Below the pieces are notes generated by a model, which was not told the DNA's origin, ran no database searches, and was given only the letters and a program-made list of their open reading frames with translations. From contig OY282363.1 of assembly GCA_958295695.1 (NCBI GenBank), positions 62,001 to 126,000 on the forward strand: a DNA stretch of 64,000 nucleotides. Direction: 5' to 3'. This DNA comes from an uncultured Alphaproteobacteria bacterium. Its GTDB lineage: Bacteria > Pseudomonadota > Alphaproteobacteria > SP197. A program made the translations under genes and the position numbers. Shown here piece by piece: positions 54,147 to 63,964 of the stretch. How positions within the stretch are numbered: position 1 is the stretch's first letter; every line of letters begins with the position of its first letter.

Positions 54147-54424
54147 TCAGGCTCGACCCCGCGACCGGACCGCCGTGAACGCCCAGACGAGCGCCGCCAC
54201 CCAGCCCAAGAGCGTCCAACCGACAAGGATGTTGAGAGCCAGGATCGCAACCCGCTGGTGGTGGCCACGCATGAAGGCGATCACCGAAGGCTGGAAGTAG
54301 AGCAGAATCAGGACAGTCGACGCGATCAAGAGAAAATTCGGATCGAATCCGGTAAGCTGGTCGGCGGCATGAGCTGGGAAGCAAAACCGATCGGCGCCGC
54401 GAGAAGGGCGGGAGTACGGTACAC
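54147..54424 (-). pseudogene. Superinfection-immunity (Imm_superinfect) membrane protein gene with a probable 1-bp frameshift
   Basis: A GTG at 54424 behind a GAGGAGA ribosome binding site starts YRTPALLAAPIGF, a signal-type segment, but the frame ends in a stop at 54326. In the neighbouring frame follow FPAHAADQLTGFDPNF, STVLILLYFQPSVIAFMRGH, HQRVAILALNILVGW and TLLGWVAALVWAFTAVRSRG. This is the two-helix superinfection-immunity domain (PF14373-like; YFxPxxIAFxRGHHQ, NxxxGWTxxGWxxAL). Adding one base to the A-tract at 54383-54386 joins them into a 92-residue secreted/inner-membrane protein. The family is named after a T4 protein that blocks DNA entry by related phages. Either the gene is broken or the tract carries a sequence error. 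If the frame is truly broken, TTG 54329 could give a 60-residue product. Confidence 0.7.
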
Positions 54425-55016
54425 GGATTGTCTCCTCGACAATGAGAACGAACCTATCGCGCCTACCTGTGTCGTCGAACGAAGACGAGGAAAACCGTCC
54501 CCGGTCGGCGACATTGGGGGACGGAGACCGAACCGCCAAAGCTACGCCCCCAGCCCTCGCCTCGAGGCGCCCCGCCGGCCTTGTCCGGGGATGGATCCCG
54601 TATCCGTCCCCGCGCGGCCACGCTCTCCGCGGCGCGAGACGCGGCGGCCGGCGGTCGCGGAGCGGCCGCACGGATCGAACCCGCTTCGAGGAGTCGTCGA
54701 ACACGGACTATTGCGCTCAAAAATGGGCGCGTCTGTCCTCGACCGGTATCGGCGCCGGGTCGCACGATGACCGCATGAACGGGCGGCGGTCCGTCGCGAG
54801 GGTGCGCAAATGGGCGCGGAGGCTGATGGGCGTTTTCCGGATGCGCACACCGAAAGTCACCCGCGCGCCTTTGATCGTCGACATCACGGCCGCGGCACCC
54901 CACAGCCGGTCGAGCACGGTCCCCATGCTGTCATGGCCGAACTCGTGACACATGAAACGGTGCAAAACCAGGCGGTTCCCAAGGCAAGCGCCTCCTGTCG
55001 GTCGCACGGGCGTCTG
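54425..55016. other. Gap of about 590 bp without a recognised gene
   Basis: Several ORFs are open in this stretch, but none resembles a protein family and their composition is that of high-GC shadow frames. One minus-strand ORF (54717-55007) contains the segment LHRFMCHEFGHDSMGTVLDR, which has a chance HEFGH motif. It lacks any further peptidase feature. No repeat copy was seen here. Confidence 0.4.
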
Positions 55017-56285
55017 TTACCAGTCGGCGATGGTCGCCAGCCCGTGATTCTGGATCTGGTGGCGGATCAGATAGCTGGAGACGCCGAATTGCGCGCCGAG
55101 TTCGTCCACCCGTTCCGGTTCCACCGGCCCACCGTTCAGGCGCCGGCGCAGGGCCTCGGCCGGCGCCAGAAACTCCGCCGCGAAGGCGCGCGATTGCGCT
55201 TGGCGGCTCGTCGCCAGCGAGCTGAGGATCGTCGGCCCTGGCTCGGACCGGTCCAGATAGTCGCCCAAGGCGCGCGCCATCAGGAAGCGCCTGCCCGTTT
55301 CGCCGCGTGGGGCCATCGTACATGCCGGCGTATCTGCCGCCACCAGCCCGTCGATGCGCGTCGAGGGCGGCTGCGTTTCGCTCCAGTGAAGCGACAGAGG
55401 CCCCTCCGAGGTAAAGTCGAAACGGGCGTCGCCACTGTCCAGCGCCCGGTGGGCGGAGCGCGCCAAGTGGTAGCCCCGTTTCCAAGGTGGGGCGGCAGTC
55501 ATCGACGGCAGAGCCTTGCGTATCTCCTGCCAGTCGTCACCACTCTTCGCGTCGCGGAGAGTTTCGAGGGAGGCAGCCAGCCACGCGCTCGTCTGCGGCG
55601 CCGAGTCCGTGTCGGCGGCCGCCAAGGCATCGTCGCGCAGGGATGGAGCGGCATCCTTCCAAAGCTTCACGATGGCGTCGGCCAGATGGTCCGGAACATC
55701 GAAGGGATCGGCGCCGAGCAGGGCGGCGGCGCGACAGAACTGCCGCTCGTCGCGGTCGAGCGTGTTGACCGCCGTCCATTCGTCGCCGAGCGCGCCCGGG
55801 GCGACATCCTGGCTCCGCAGCCTTTCAAGCACGGCCTCGACGAGGGTGCGACATTCCCTCTCCAACGTCGCGGGATCGACGTCGCCCGCTTCGCCGGGTT
55901 CGGCGACGAACTCGATCCGGGCATGGCTCGGCCTGTAAGGCCTCCACCGCAGGCGCATACGCTCCGGCGTCGGCGCCATGGCGAGCCAAGGGAGGACGAA
56001 ACCATCGCCGGCGAAGGCCAGATTGTGCCGGGCCTCGAAATCGGGCTTCTGTTCCCCCACGTTCTCGACTTCATGGAAGAGGTGCCACCAGTGGACGGCC
56101 AGCCACTCCGCGACGCCGGCCAGGGGAACCACGACGTGGTCCCGATAGGTCCGGCTCGAACGGTCGACCACCGAGGTGACGACCGCGCCGCCCGCTTCGA
56201 TGGAGAGCGCGGCCATGGTCGCGCGCGCGCGCTCGTCCTGGGAAGGCGGAGCCTCCACCCAATCGAAGCGAAAGCGGACGCTCAT
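55017..56285 (-). CDS. ImmA/IrrE-like protein with degenerate catalytic motif
   Basis: The 422-residue product ends with the hallmark of ImmA/IrrE metallopeptidases: SRAFAAEFLAPAEALRRRL, then a final alpha/beta tail (FGVSSYLIRHQIQNHGLATI). The preceding helix, where family members have AHELGHHL (HExxH), reads MARALGDYL here. His-Glu and the second His are replaced, so zinc binding is lost. The first 300 residues contain a large N-terminal region beginning SVRFRFDWVEAPPSQDERAR, with WRPYRPSHARIEFVAEPGE. No helix-turn-helix is apparent. ATG 56285 overlaps the stop of the gene before it (ATGA), so the two are translated together. ImmA-type proteins normally cleave repressors in phages and mobile elements. 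This one could act by binding only. Confidence 0.8.
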   Translation of the reverse strand: MSVRFRFDWVEAPPSQDERARATMAALSIEAGGAVVTSVVDRSSRTYRDHVVVPLAGVAEWLAVHWWHLFHEVENVGEQKPDFEARHNLAFAGDGFVLPWLAMAPTPERMRLRWRPYRPSHARIEFVAEPGEAGDVDPATLERECRTLVEAVLERLRSQDVAPGALGDEWTAVNTLDRDERQFCRAAALLGADPFDVPDHLADAIVKLWKDAAPSLRDDALAAADTDSAPQTSAWLAASLETLRDAKSGDDWQEIRKALPSMTAAPPWKRGYHLARSAHRALDSGDARFDFTSEGPLSLHWSETQPPSTRIDGLVAADTPACTMAPRGETGRRFLMARALGDYLDRSEPGPTILSSLATSRQAQSRAFAAEFLAPAEALRRRLNGGPVEPERVDELGAQFGVSSYLIRHQIQNHGLATIADW

Positions 56286-56680
56286 GGCAAGCCCCGGACC
56301 TGTTGACACGATTCCAGCGGATAACCGTGATACTCCCCCGATCCCGGCGAGTTCGGACAGGCTTCGAACACGGTACCGCCTTGGCGGTACCAGACATAGC
56401 GCGGGAAACCCCGATCCCATGTCCCGGTGTGGCCGGCCCTCACGGCATCCTGGAGCCAGCCCTCGACGAGGCGCCGGCGGTTCGCCAGATTACCGGGGCA
56501 CAGGCTCGCATCGGGGCGGTGGCGAGGCATCCCGGCGAAGCCGGGGCGGTCCTTGTGGTAGGGGCTGCCGACATAGCGACATGCCTCCGCCGCCTGCGCC
56601 AGATTGGCGCCGACGGGCGGTGGCGCGACCTTCTTCGCCTTCGGGTTGCCACGCCGACGCCGGGGGTTCGGTGCCTTCAC
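56282..56680 (-). CDS. Hypothetical protein, partner of the ImmA/IrrE-like protein
   Basis: The 132-residue product begins at GTG 56680, with AGGGAG 10 bp upstream. An ATG at 56722 in frame lacks a ribosome binding site and lies among promoter-like sequence (a TTGACA box at 56730-56735). It has a basic N-terminus (KAPNPRRRRGNPKAKK) and then CRYVGSPYHKDRPGFAG, DASLCPGNLANRRRLVEGWL and RGFPRYVWYRQGGTVFEA, ending SGEYHGYPLESCQQ. The Cys/His/Tyr/Trp-rich core suggests a compact, possibly nucleic-acid-binding or nuclease-like fold. No named family is recognised. The 4-bp overlap with the ImmA-like gene makes a two-gene module. Confidence 0.7.
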   Translation of the reverse strand: MKAPNPRRRRGNPKAKKVAPPPVGANLAQAAEACRYVGSPYHKDRPGFAGMPRHRPDASLCPGNLANRRRLVEGWLQDAVRAGHTGTWDRGFPRYVWYRQGGTVFEACPNSPGSGEYHGYPLESCQQVRGLP

Positions 56681-56722
56681 GATACGGTGTCTCCCTATAG
56701 CAAATTGCGTAGATTCTAACAT

Positions 56723-57312
56723 GCTGGATTGTCAAGCGCGTGTCCCAGGGAAGGTCTGATCGAGCTGCTTGGTTATGCGGAGGGAGTATTCCCGATGCCC
56801 GATGGGACTTGGCGAAGCGCCATTGAGTCTTGGAACCCCCGGTTTCGATGCCCCGGCGGTTTCCGTACCGTTTAGATGAGTCGCTTCCGCCTCACGCCAG
56901 CGCCAGATGGCGCTCGCCGATCATCAGGATTGGCGATTTGGCCGTTCATCCGTTTTCCAACACCAGTGTTTCCGTAACTATATGAATATACAGGAATATC
57001 AGGCATCCGAAAAAGCGCGATCCTATCGGACACAACAATCAACACAACGGCAACACGGGGAGGCACTCCGGAACGGGATGCCGATTCCGGCGATCGCGCG
57101 ACCCGTCATGGCCGATCCCGGCCGGCGCGACGCCGGCTTGGCGGGCAGTTTCACGTGTCTCAACCGTCGGCCCGCGCTAGGCCCACGGTCAGCCCCGCGC
57201 CGGTTGGGGAAGCGCGTCGCCGCGACCGTTGGCGAGGCGGCCCGATCCGCTCCCGAGCGCCTGGACCGGCGCGGGGGTTGTGCGTCAACGCAGGCTTGGG
57301 CGATCCGCGCCC
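56723..57312. other. Gene-free gap with an AT-rich core
   Basis: The 590-bp stretch holds no convincing gene. Its middle (about 56925-57060) is far richer in A and T than the rest of the window and contains ACTATATGAATATACAGGAA. A TTGACA box for the gene at 56680 lies at 56730-56735 on the minus strand. The degenerate parS listed next is at 57148. The low-GC island may be a mobile-element scar or promoter region. Confidence 0.5.
57148..57161. promoter_or_regulatory. Degenerate parS-like sequence
   Basis: GTTTCACGTGTCTC keeps the left ten bases of the parS core and loses three of the last four. It could be a decayed seventh site. Confidence 0.3.
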
Positions 57313-57552
57313 TCAGCCCTTGTCCCCGCCGGCCGCGGCCTGTTTCCAGAGGCGCGTCATGCGGTCCACGCCCTCGGCCGAGGCGCCCATCCAGGCCTTG
57401 AGGGCGGCCTCGGGGTCGAACTGTCCGGCCGCCTCGGCCAGCCGCGCCCCGAGGCCGGCCAGAATCTCCTCCTGGAGCGGGCCGATGTCGGGCAGGCCGA
57501 GGGCCGCGCGGGCCTCCTCGGGCGTGCAGTCGATCTCGATCGTGACCTTCAT
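57313..57552 (-). CDS. DUF6489-type small protein
   Basis: The 79-residue protein reads KVTIEIDCTPEEARAALGLP, then DIGPLQEEILAGLGARLAEA and DPEAALKAWMGASAEGVDRM, ending WKQAAAGGDKG. It matches the short DUF6489-type proteins of Alphaproteobacteria, which start with a beta strand plus D-C-T-P-x-E-A and a helical remainder. Function is unknown. ATG 57552 lies 97 bp from the divergent DUF255 gene. Confidence 0.75.
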   Translation of the reverse strand: MKVTIEIDCTPEEARAALGLPDIGPLQEEILAGLGARLAEAAGQFDPEAALKAWMGASAEGVDRMTRLWKQAAAGGDKG

Positions 57553-57648
57553 GGACGCCTCCCGCCGGTTTCCGGGCTTGTGATCGCCGTCTCCGGCGGT
57601 CAGGTTACGGGGTCCTTCCCCCCCGACGCAACGGCCGGACGCCGCCCG

Positions 57649-59691
<2,043 letters not shown>

Positions 59692-60008
59692 ACGCCCGTC
59701 CTCCCCGGACTCTCGCGCCGACGCGCCGCGCGGCGGCGCCCCGGCCATCGCGTTCGGGATCGGGGGACGGGAGAATCGCGCTCGCGAGACTCGCCCCGCG
59801 GCGACCGCGCCGGTCGCGACCGGTCCGCCCGCCCCGGAGACACGGCGCGCCGCCCCTTCGGTCCGGCTTCGCGGCGATCCGGGCGCGGGCCATGCGGCGG
59901 CCTCGATCGTGGACCGGGCCATGCGGCGGGAACCGTCCGGTTTTCAAGTCTGGCCATCCGCGCCGGGATCGTAGCAGAGTGGCGCCGGCAAAGGGAGGAG
60001 GGCGCGCC
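59692..60008. other. Gap between DUF255 and quinone oxidoreductase genes
   Basis: The 317-bp gap is Arg/Pro-coding in all frames and shows no recognised gene, repeat copy or hairpin. A GGGAGGAGGG ribosome binding site near 59992-60001 serves the next gene. Confidence 0.5.
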
Positions 60009-60980
60009 ATGGCGACGGCGATACGCATCCACGAGACCGGGGGGCCGGAGGCGCTCCGCGTCGAGGAGGTCGAGGTCGGAGAGCCCGGGCCGGGCGAGGT
60101 CCGCATCCGGCACACGGCGGTCGGGCTCAACTTCATCGACACCTACCACCGGTCGGGCTCCTATCCCATGAGCCTTCCGGCGACGCTGGGCCGGGAGGCC
60201 GCGGGCGCGGTCGAGGCCGTGGGCGAGGGCGTGACGGGCCTCGCCCCCGGCGACCGGGTGGCCTATCCGCTGGTGGCCGGCGCCTACTGCACGGAGCGCA
60301 CGATCGCGGCCGACCGGCTGGTCAGGCTGCCGGACTCGGTGGACGACGCCACGGCCGCCGCCATGATGCTCAAGGGCACGACCGTGGAATACCTGCTGTG
60401 CCGCACCTTCCCGGTCCGGGCGGGCCAGACGATCCTGTTCCACGCGGCGGCCGGCGGCGTCGGGCTGATCGCCTGCCAGTGGGCGAGCGCCATCGGCGCG
60501 ACGACGATCGGCACGGTCTCGACCGACGCCAAGGCCGAGCTCGCGGCGGCCCACGGCTGCGACCACCCGATCGTCGCCCCGCGCGAGGACATCGCCCGGC
60601 GGGTCGCCGAGATCACCGGCGGCGAGGGCGTGCCCGTGGTCTACGACTCCGTCGGGGCCGACACCTTCGACGCCTCGCTCGCCTCGCTGGCCCCGCGCGG
60701 CCTGATGGTCTCCTTCGGCCAGTCGTCGGGGCCGGTGGCGAGCTTCGATCCCGTACGGCTGGCCCAGGGCGGCTCGCTGTTCTACACGAGGCCCGGGCTC
60801 GCGGACTACATCGCGACGCGCGAGGACCTGGAGCTCTCCGGGGCCCGGCTCTTCGACATGGTCGGCGCCGGCAAGGTGGCGATCCGGGTGAACCAGACCT
60901 ACCCGCTGACCGAGACCGCGCGGGCCCACCGCGACCTCGAGAGCCGCGGGACGACCGGCTCCACGGTACTGCTGCCATGA
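60009..60980 (+). CDS. Quinone oxidoreductase (zeta-crystallin-like, NADPH-dependent)
   Basis: The 323-residue enzyme is an MDR-superfamily quinone oxidoreductase without zinc. The N-terminal ETGGPEALRVEEVEVGEPGP is typical. The cofactor-binding AAAGGVGLIACQWASAIGAT, TVSTDAKAELAAAHGCDHPI and VYDSVGADTFDASLASLAPR follow. The C-terminal segment ends STVLLP. ATG 60009 is the family start. It is the first of two closely related tandem genes and overlaps the second by 4 bp. Confidence 0.92.
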   Translation: MATAIRIHETGGPEALRVEEVEVGEPGPGEVRIRHTAVGLNFIDTYHRSGSYPMSLPATLGREAAGAVEAVGEGVTGLAPGDRVAYPLVAGAYCTERTIAADRLVRLPDSVDDATAAAMMLKGTTVEYLLCRTFPVRAGQTILFHAAAGGVGLIACQWASAIGATTIGTVSTDAKAELAAAHGCDHPIVAPREDIARRVAEITGGEGVPVVYDSVGADTFDASLASLAPRGLMVSFGQSSGPVASFDPVRLAQGGSLFYTRPGLADYIATREDLELSGARLFDMVGAGKVAIRVNQTYPLTETARAHRDLESRGTTGSTVLLP

Positions 60981-61954
60981 CCGCGACCGTCGCGGCCGTC
61001 CGCCTCCACGAGCACGGCGGGCCCGAGGTCCTGCGGCCCGGACGGGTGACGCTGGGCGAACCGGGACCCGGCGAGGCGCGGGTCCGCAACGCCGCGATCG
61101 CGCTGAACTTCTACGACGTCTACGAGCGCGCCGGCCTCTATCCCCTCGCGCTCCCGGCCACGCCCGGCTCGGAGTCCGCCGGCTCGGTCGAGGCCGTGGG
61201 CGAGGGCGTGACGGACATCGACGTGGGCGACCGGGTCGCCGTCCTGACCGGCCCCGGCAACTACGCCGAGGCGATGAACGCGCCCGCGGACCGGCTCGTG
61301 CGCCTGCCCGACGGCATCGACGAGAGGACCGCCGCGGCGGCGGCGACCAAGGCCATGACCGTGGAGTTCCTGCTGGAGCGCTGCGTCCCGGTCCGGCGCG
61401 GCCAGACCATCCTGTTCCACGCGGCGGCCGGCGGCGTGGGCCTGATCGCCTGCCAGTGGGCCAGGGCGCTGGGCGCCCGGGTCATCGGGACGGTCTCGAC
61501 CGAGGCCAAGGCCGACCTCGCGCGGCGGAACGGCTGCGACCTGCCGCTCCTGCTCGACGACGACTGGGTGGGCCGGGTGCGCGAGGAGACCGGCGGCGAG
61601 GGCGTGCCCGCGGTCTACGATTCCATCGGCAGGACGACCTTCGAGAAGAGCCTGGCCTGCCTGGCCCGCCGCGGCGCCCTGGTGAGCTTCGGCCAGTCCT
61701 CGGGCGAGCCGGACCCGTTCCGCCCGCTCCTGCTGGCGCGGATGGGGTCGGTCTTCGTCACCCGGCCCACGATGGACGACTACGCCGCCACGCGCCGGGA
61801 GCTGCTGGCCAGCGCCGGCCGCGCCTTCTCGATGATCGCCAAGGGCAAGGTGACGGTCACCGTCGGCCAGACCTTCCGGCTCGCCGAGGCCGCCGAGGCG
61901 CACCGCGCGCTGGAAGGCCGGCGCACGGCCGGCTCCACGGTGATCCTGCCGTGA
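60977..61954 (+). CDS. Quinone oxidoreductase paralogue (tandem copy)
   Basis: The 325-residue enzyme repeats the upstream gene's architecture: RLHEHGGPEVLRPGRVTLGE, RGQTILFHAAAGGVGLIACQ, TVSTEAKADLARRNGCD and YDSIGRTTFEKSLACLARRG, ending STVILP. The shared segments are nearly identical over the cofactor site, so a tandem duplication is likely, with divergence in the substrate part (for example ALNFYDVYERAGLY for LNFIDTYHRSGSY). ATG 60977 overlaps the first gene's stop. Confidence 0.92.
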   Translation: MTATVAAVRLHEHGGPEVLRPGRVTLGEPGPGEARVRNAAIALNFYDVYERAGLYPLALPATPGSESAGSVEAVGEGVTDIDVGDRVAVLTGPGNYAEAMNAPADRLVRLPDGIDERTAAAAATKAMTVEFLLERCVPVRRGQTILFHAAAGGVGLIACQWARALGARVIGTVSTEAKADLARRNGCDLPLLLDDDWVGRVREETGGEGVPAVYDSIGRTTFEKSLACLARRGALVSFGQSSGEPDPFRPLLLARMGSVFVTRPTMDDYAATRRELLASAGRAFSMIAKGKVTVTVGQTFRLAEAAEAHRALEGRRTAGSTVILP

Positions 61955-62093
61955 GCGCGCGGGGCGGCGTGTTCGACGCCGCGAAGTCCAGAGGCGCGGA
62001 CTGGCGGCGTCGGGACTTTCGGCCGGGTCGCGGCCGTGACCCTGGTGGCGACGATCGCCCGCGCCCCGATCTAGACGCCGGGACCCCAAGCCC

Positions 62094-62573
62094 ATGAAAC
62101 GTCCGATCCTTCTCCTCGCCGCCGCCCTGTCGCTGTGTCCCGCCGCGCCGTCCCCGGCCGGGGACGTGACCGACTTGGACCGCTTCCAGCTCTGGAACGA
62201 CTGCCGGCCCATGTACTTGGTCGTCGAAACGCTGGACCGGGACGCGGACGACATCGGGCTGACGAGGGAGGCCATCGGGACCGCCGCGCGCAGCAGGCTG
62301 AGGGCGGCGCGCCTCTACGACGGCGACGCGGTGGCTCCATATCTGTATGTGAACGTGAATGTGTCCCGTTCGACATTCGGCTTGAGCGTCGAGTACAACA
62401 AATGGATGTCCGATCCCGCGTCCGGCGAATCGGGCGCGGCCTCGACTTGGGATCGTGGCGCCATTGGAACGCACGGTGGGGACGCGGGCTACATCCTGTC
62501 GAGCGTGTCGCAGATCATGGACATCTTCATCGACGAGTACCTGCGCGTGAACGAGGACGCCTGCCCGCGCTGA
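62094..62573 (+). CDS. Small secreted protein of unknown function
   Basis: The 159-residue product has a signal peptide (RPILLLAAALSLCPAAPSPAG) and a mature domain with FQLWNDCRPMYLVVETLDRD, GTAARSRLRAARLYDG and PYLYVNVNVSRSTFGLSVEY, then SQIMDIFIDEYLRVNEDACP. The two Cys residues (in NDCRP and DACPR) could form a disulphide in the periplasm. No family is recognised. ATG 62094 lies 140 bp after the oxidoreductase pair. Some codons are less GC-biased than in its neighbours. Confidence 0.65.
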   Translation: MKRPILLLAAALSLCPAAPSPAGDVTDLDRFQLWNDCRPMYLVVETLDRDADDIGLTREAIGTAARSRLRAARLYDGDAVAPYLYVNVNVSRSTFGLSVEYNKWMSDPASGESGAASTWDRGAIGTHGGDAGYILSSVSQIMDIFIDEYLRVNEDACPR

Positions 62574-62602
62574 CGCGGGGGAAGGGTTCGCGCATCCGCC
62601 CC

Positions 62603-63076
62603 TCACGGCGCCGGGCACCAGCTCCCGCGCCGGCCGCCGTCGTAAGCGCGGGCGTGGCCGGAGGCGACCAGGGCGCGGGCGAGCGAGCGGCCGTCCACGA
62701 CCAGGTCGGCCACGACGCGCCCGCCCCACTTGTCCCATGCGGGATCGCGCGTCGCGACCGTGCGCGCGGGCGCCAGGGCCGCCTCGACGAAGGCCGCCGC
62801 GGCTTCGCCCGCCGCGCGCTCCGCCTCGCAGGCCGCCCGGCCGCCCCTCTCCGGCGCGTCCACGCCGCGCAGCCGCACCGAGAGCCGCGCCAGCTCCGGC
62901 GCCGCGATGTCCGGCGAGGCGTCGACCCGGACCGTATCGCCGTCCACGACCCGGACGACGGGCCATTCGTAATCGGCGCCCCAGGCCGTCGCGGCGCCGA
63001 CACAGAGGACGGCCGAAAAGGCGAGCGGGCGCCGGACGAGCCGGGAAACGGGCCGGTTCGATCGTCGTCCGGGCAC
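62603..63076 (-). CDS. Exported SNase-like nuclease, second copy in window
   Basis: The 157-residue product has a signal-type segment (LAFSAVLCVGAATAWGADYE) and a compact staphylococcal-nuclease fold. VVRVVDGDTVRVDASPDI and LSVRLRGVDAPERGGRAACE hold Asp, Arg and Glu positions of the active site. WDKWGGRVVADLVVDGRSLA and LVASGHARAYDGG complete the fold. RLRGVDAPE is well preserved, unlike in the larger homologue at 13080. It likely degrades nucleic acid in the periplasm or outside. GTG 63076 is the start in the open frame. Confidence 0.82.
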   Translation of the reverse strand: MPGRRSNRPVSRLVRRPLAFSAVLCVGAATAWGADYEWPVVRVVDGDTVRVDASPDIAAPELARLSVRLRGVDAPERGGRAACEAERAAGEAAAAFVEAALAPARTVATRDPAWDKWGGRVVADLVVDGRSLARALVASGHARAYDGGRRGSWCPAP

Positions 63077-63136
63077 GGCTTGTTTTCTCTTCGTTCTCCT
63101 TCCGCGAGCGGGATATGGGGTTTCGGCCCCGCGGCG

Positions 63137-63211
63137 TCAAGCCGGGTCGGACACGAACTTGCGGAAGATGGCCCGGGCGCCGGCCCGGAGGGGATCGAAC
63201 GCGGCGCTCAT
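63137..63211 (-). CDS. Possible 24-residue small ORF
   Basis: ATG 63211 follows a GGGAGGGACGC sequence that looks like a strong ribosome binding site. The ORF encodes SAAFDPLRAGARAIFRKFVS and ends DPA at 63137. It lies between dnaQ and the SNase-like gene on the same strand. Being short, it is uncertain. The composition, with an amphipathic basic helix, would suit a small membrane-binding peptide. Confidence 0.35.
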   Translation of the reverse strand: MSAAFDPLRAGARAIFRKFVSDPA

Positions 63212-63277
63212 GCGTCCCTCCCCGTGTCCGGCCGGCCTCACCGCGCGTCCGCCCTCGACGAAAGCGCCCGCCGCGTC

Positions 63278-63964
63278 TCAGCGCGGGGAGCGGCGCCAGA
63301 TCGGATCGGCGACGTGACGGTCGAGGAAGGCGGCGTGGCGCGCTTCCTCCTCTGCGGTGGCGGCGTGGGGACGGGCCTCGCGCGCCTCGCGCGGCGCCCC
63401 GGACCCCGGGGCGGCGGAGGCCGCCGGGCCGCCGCCGAAAGCCAGGCCGGCCTGCCGGCCGCCCATGAGCTCCAGGTAGACCTGGGCCAGGAGTTCGGCG
63501 TCGAGCAGCGCGCCGTGGCGCGCGCGGGCCGAGGCGTCGACGTCGAAGCGCTTCATCAGGGCGTCGAGGCTGTTGGCTTGGCCGGGATACTGCCCGCGGG
63601 CCAGCGCCAGGGAATCGGTGACGCGCGCGCCGCTGACCGGCTCCAGCCCCTCCATCCTGAGCTCGTTGTTGAGGAACGCGAGGTCGAACTCCGCGTTGTG
63701 GATCACGATCCGGCTGTCGCCCAGGAACGCCAGCAGGTCGGCCGCCCTGTCCCGGAACAGCGGCTGGCGGGCGAGGAAGGCGTCGGTCAGGCCGTGCACC
63801 TCGAAGGCCTCGCGCTCGTTCTCGCGCCGCGGGTTGAGATAGGTCTGCCACGTCCGGCCGGTGGGGACGTGGTTCACGAGCTCGACGCAGCCGATCTCCA
63901 CGATCCGGTGCCCCGCGAGGACGTCGAGACCGGTGGTCTCGGTATCGAGGACGACTTCGCGCAT
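63278..63964 (-). CDS. dnaQ: DNA polymerase III epsilon subunit (3'-5' proofreading exonuclease)
   Basis: The 228-residue protein has the DEDD exonuclease motifs. Exo I is VVLDTETTGLDVL near residue 5, Exo II HNAEFDLAFLNNEL near 90, and Exo III HGALLDAELLAQVY near 150 with the conserved His and Asp. It removes mispaired 3' ends within the polymerase III core. The C-terminal tail after 165 is Pro/Ala-rich and corresponds to the alpha-binding linker. ATG 63964 is the start. dnaQ near the gid/par block is common in Alphaproteobacteria. Confidence 0.95.
   Translation of the reverse strand: MREVVLDTETTGLDVLAGHRIVEIGCVELVNHVPTGRTWQTYLNPRRENEREAFEVHGLTDAFLARQPLFRDRAADLLAFLGDSRIVIHNAEFDLAFLNNELRMEGLEPVSGARVTDSLALARGQYPGQANSLDALMKRFDVDASARARHGALLDAELLAQVYLELMGGRQAGLAFGGGPAASAAPGSGAPREAREARPHAATAEEEARHAAFLDRHVADPIWRRSPR

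Noticed and set aside
54717-55007. Small ORF with an HEFGH sequence, considered as the zinc peptidase that the ImmA-like protein lacks.
   Set aside because: The motif is at the N-terminal end of an otherwise unpatterned Arg-rich ORF, with no third ligand and no ribosome binding site.
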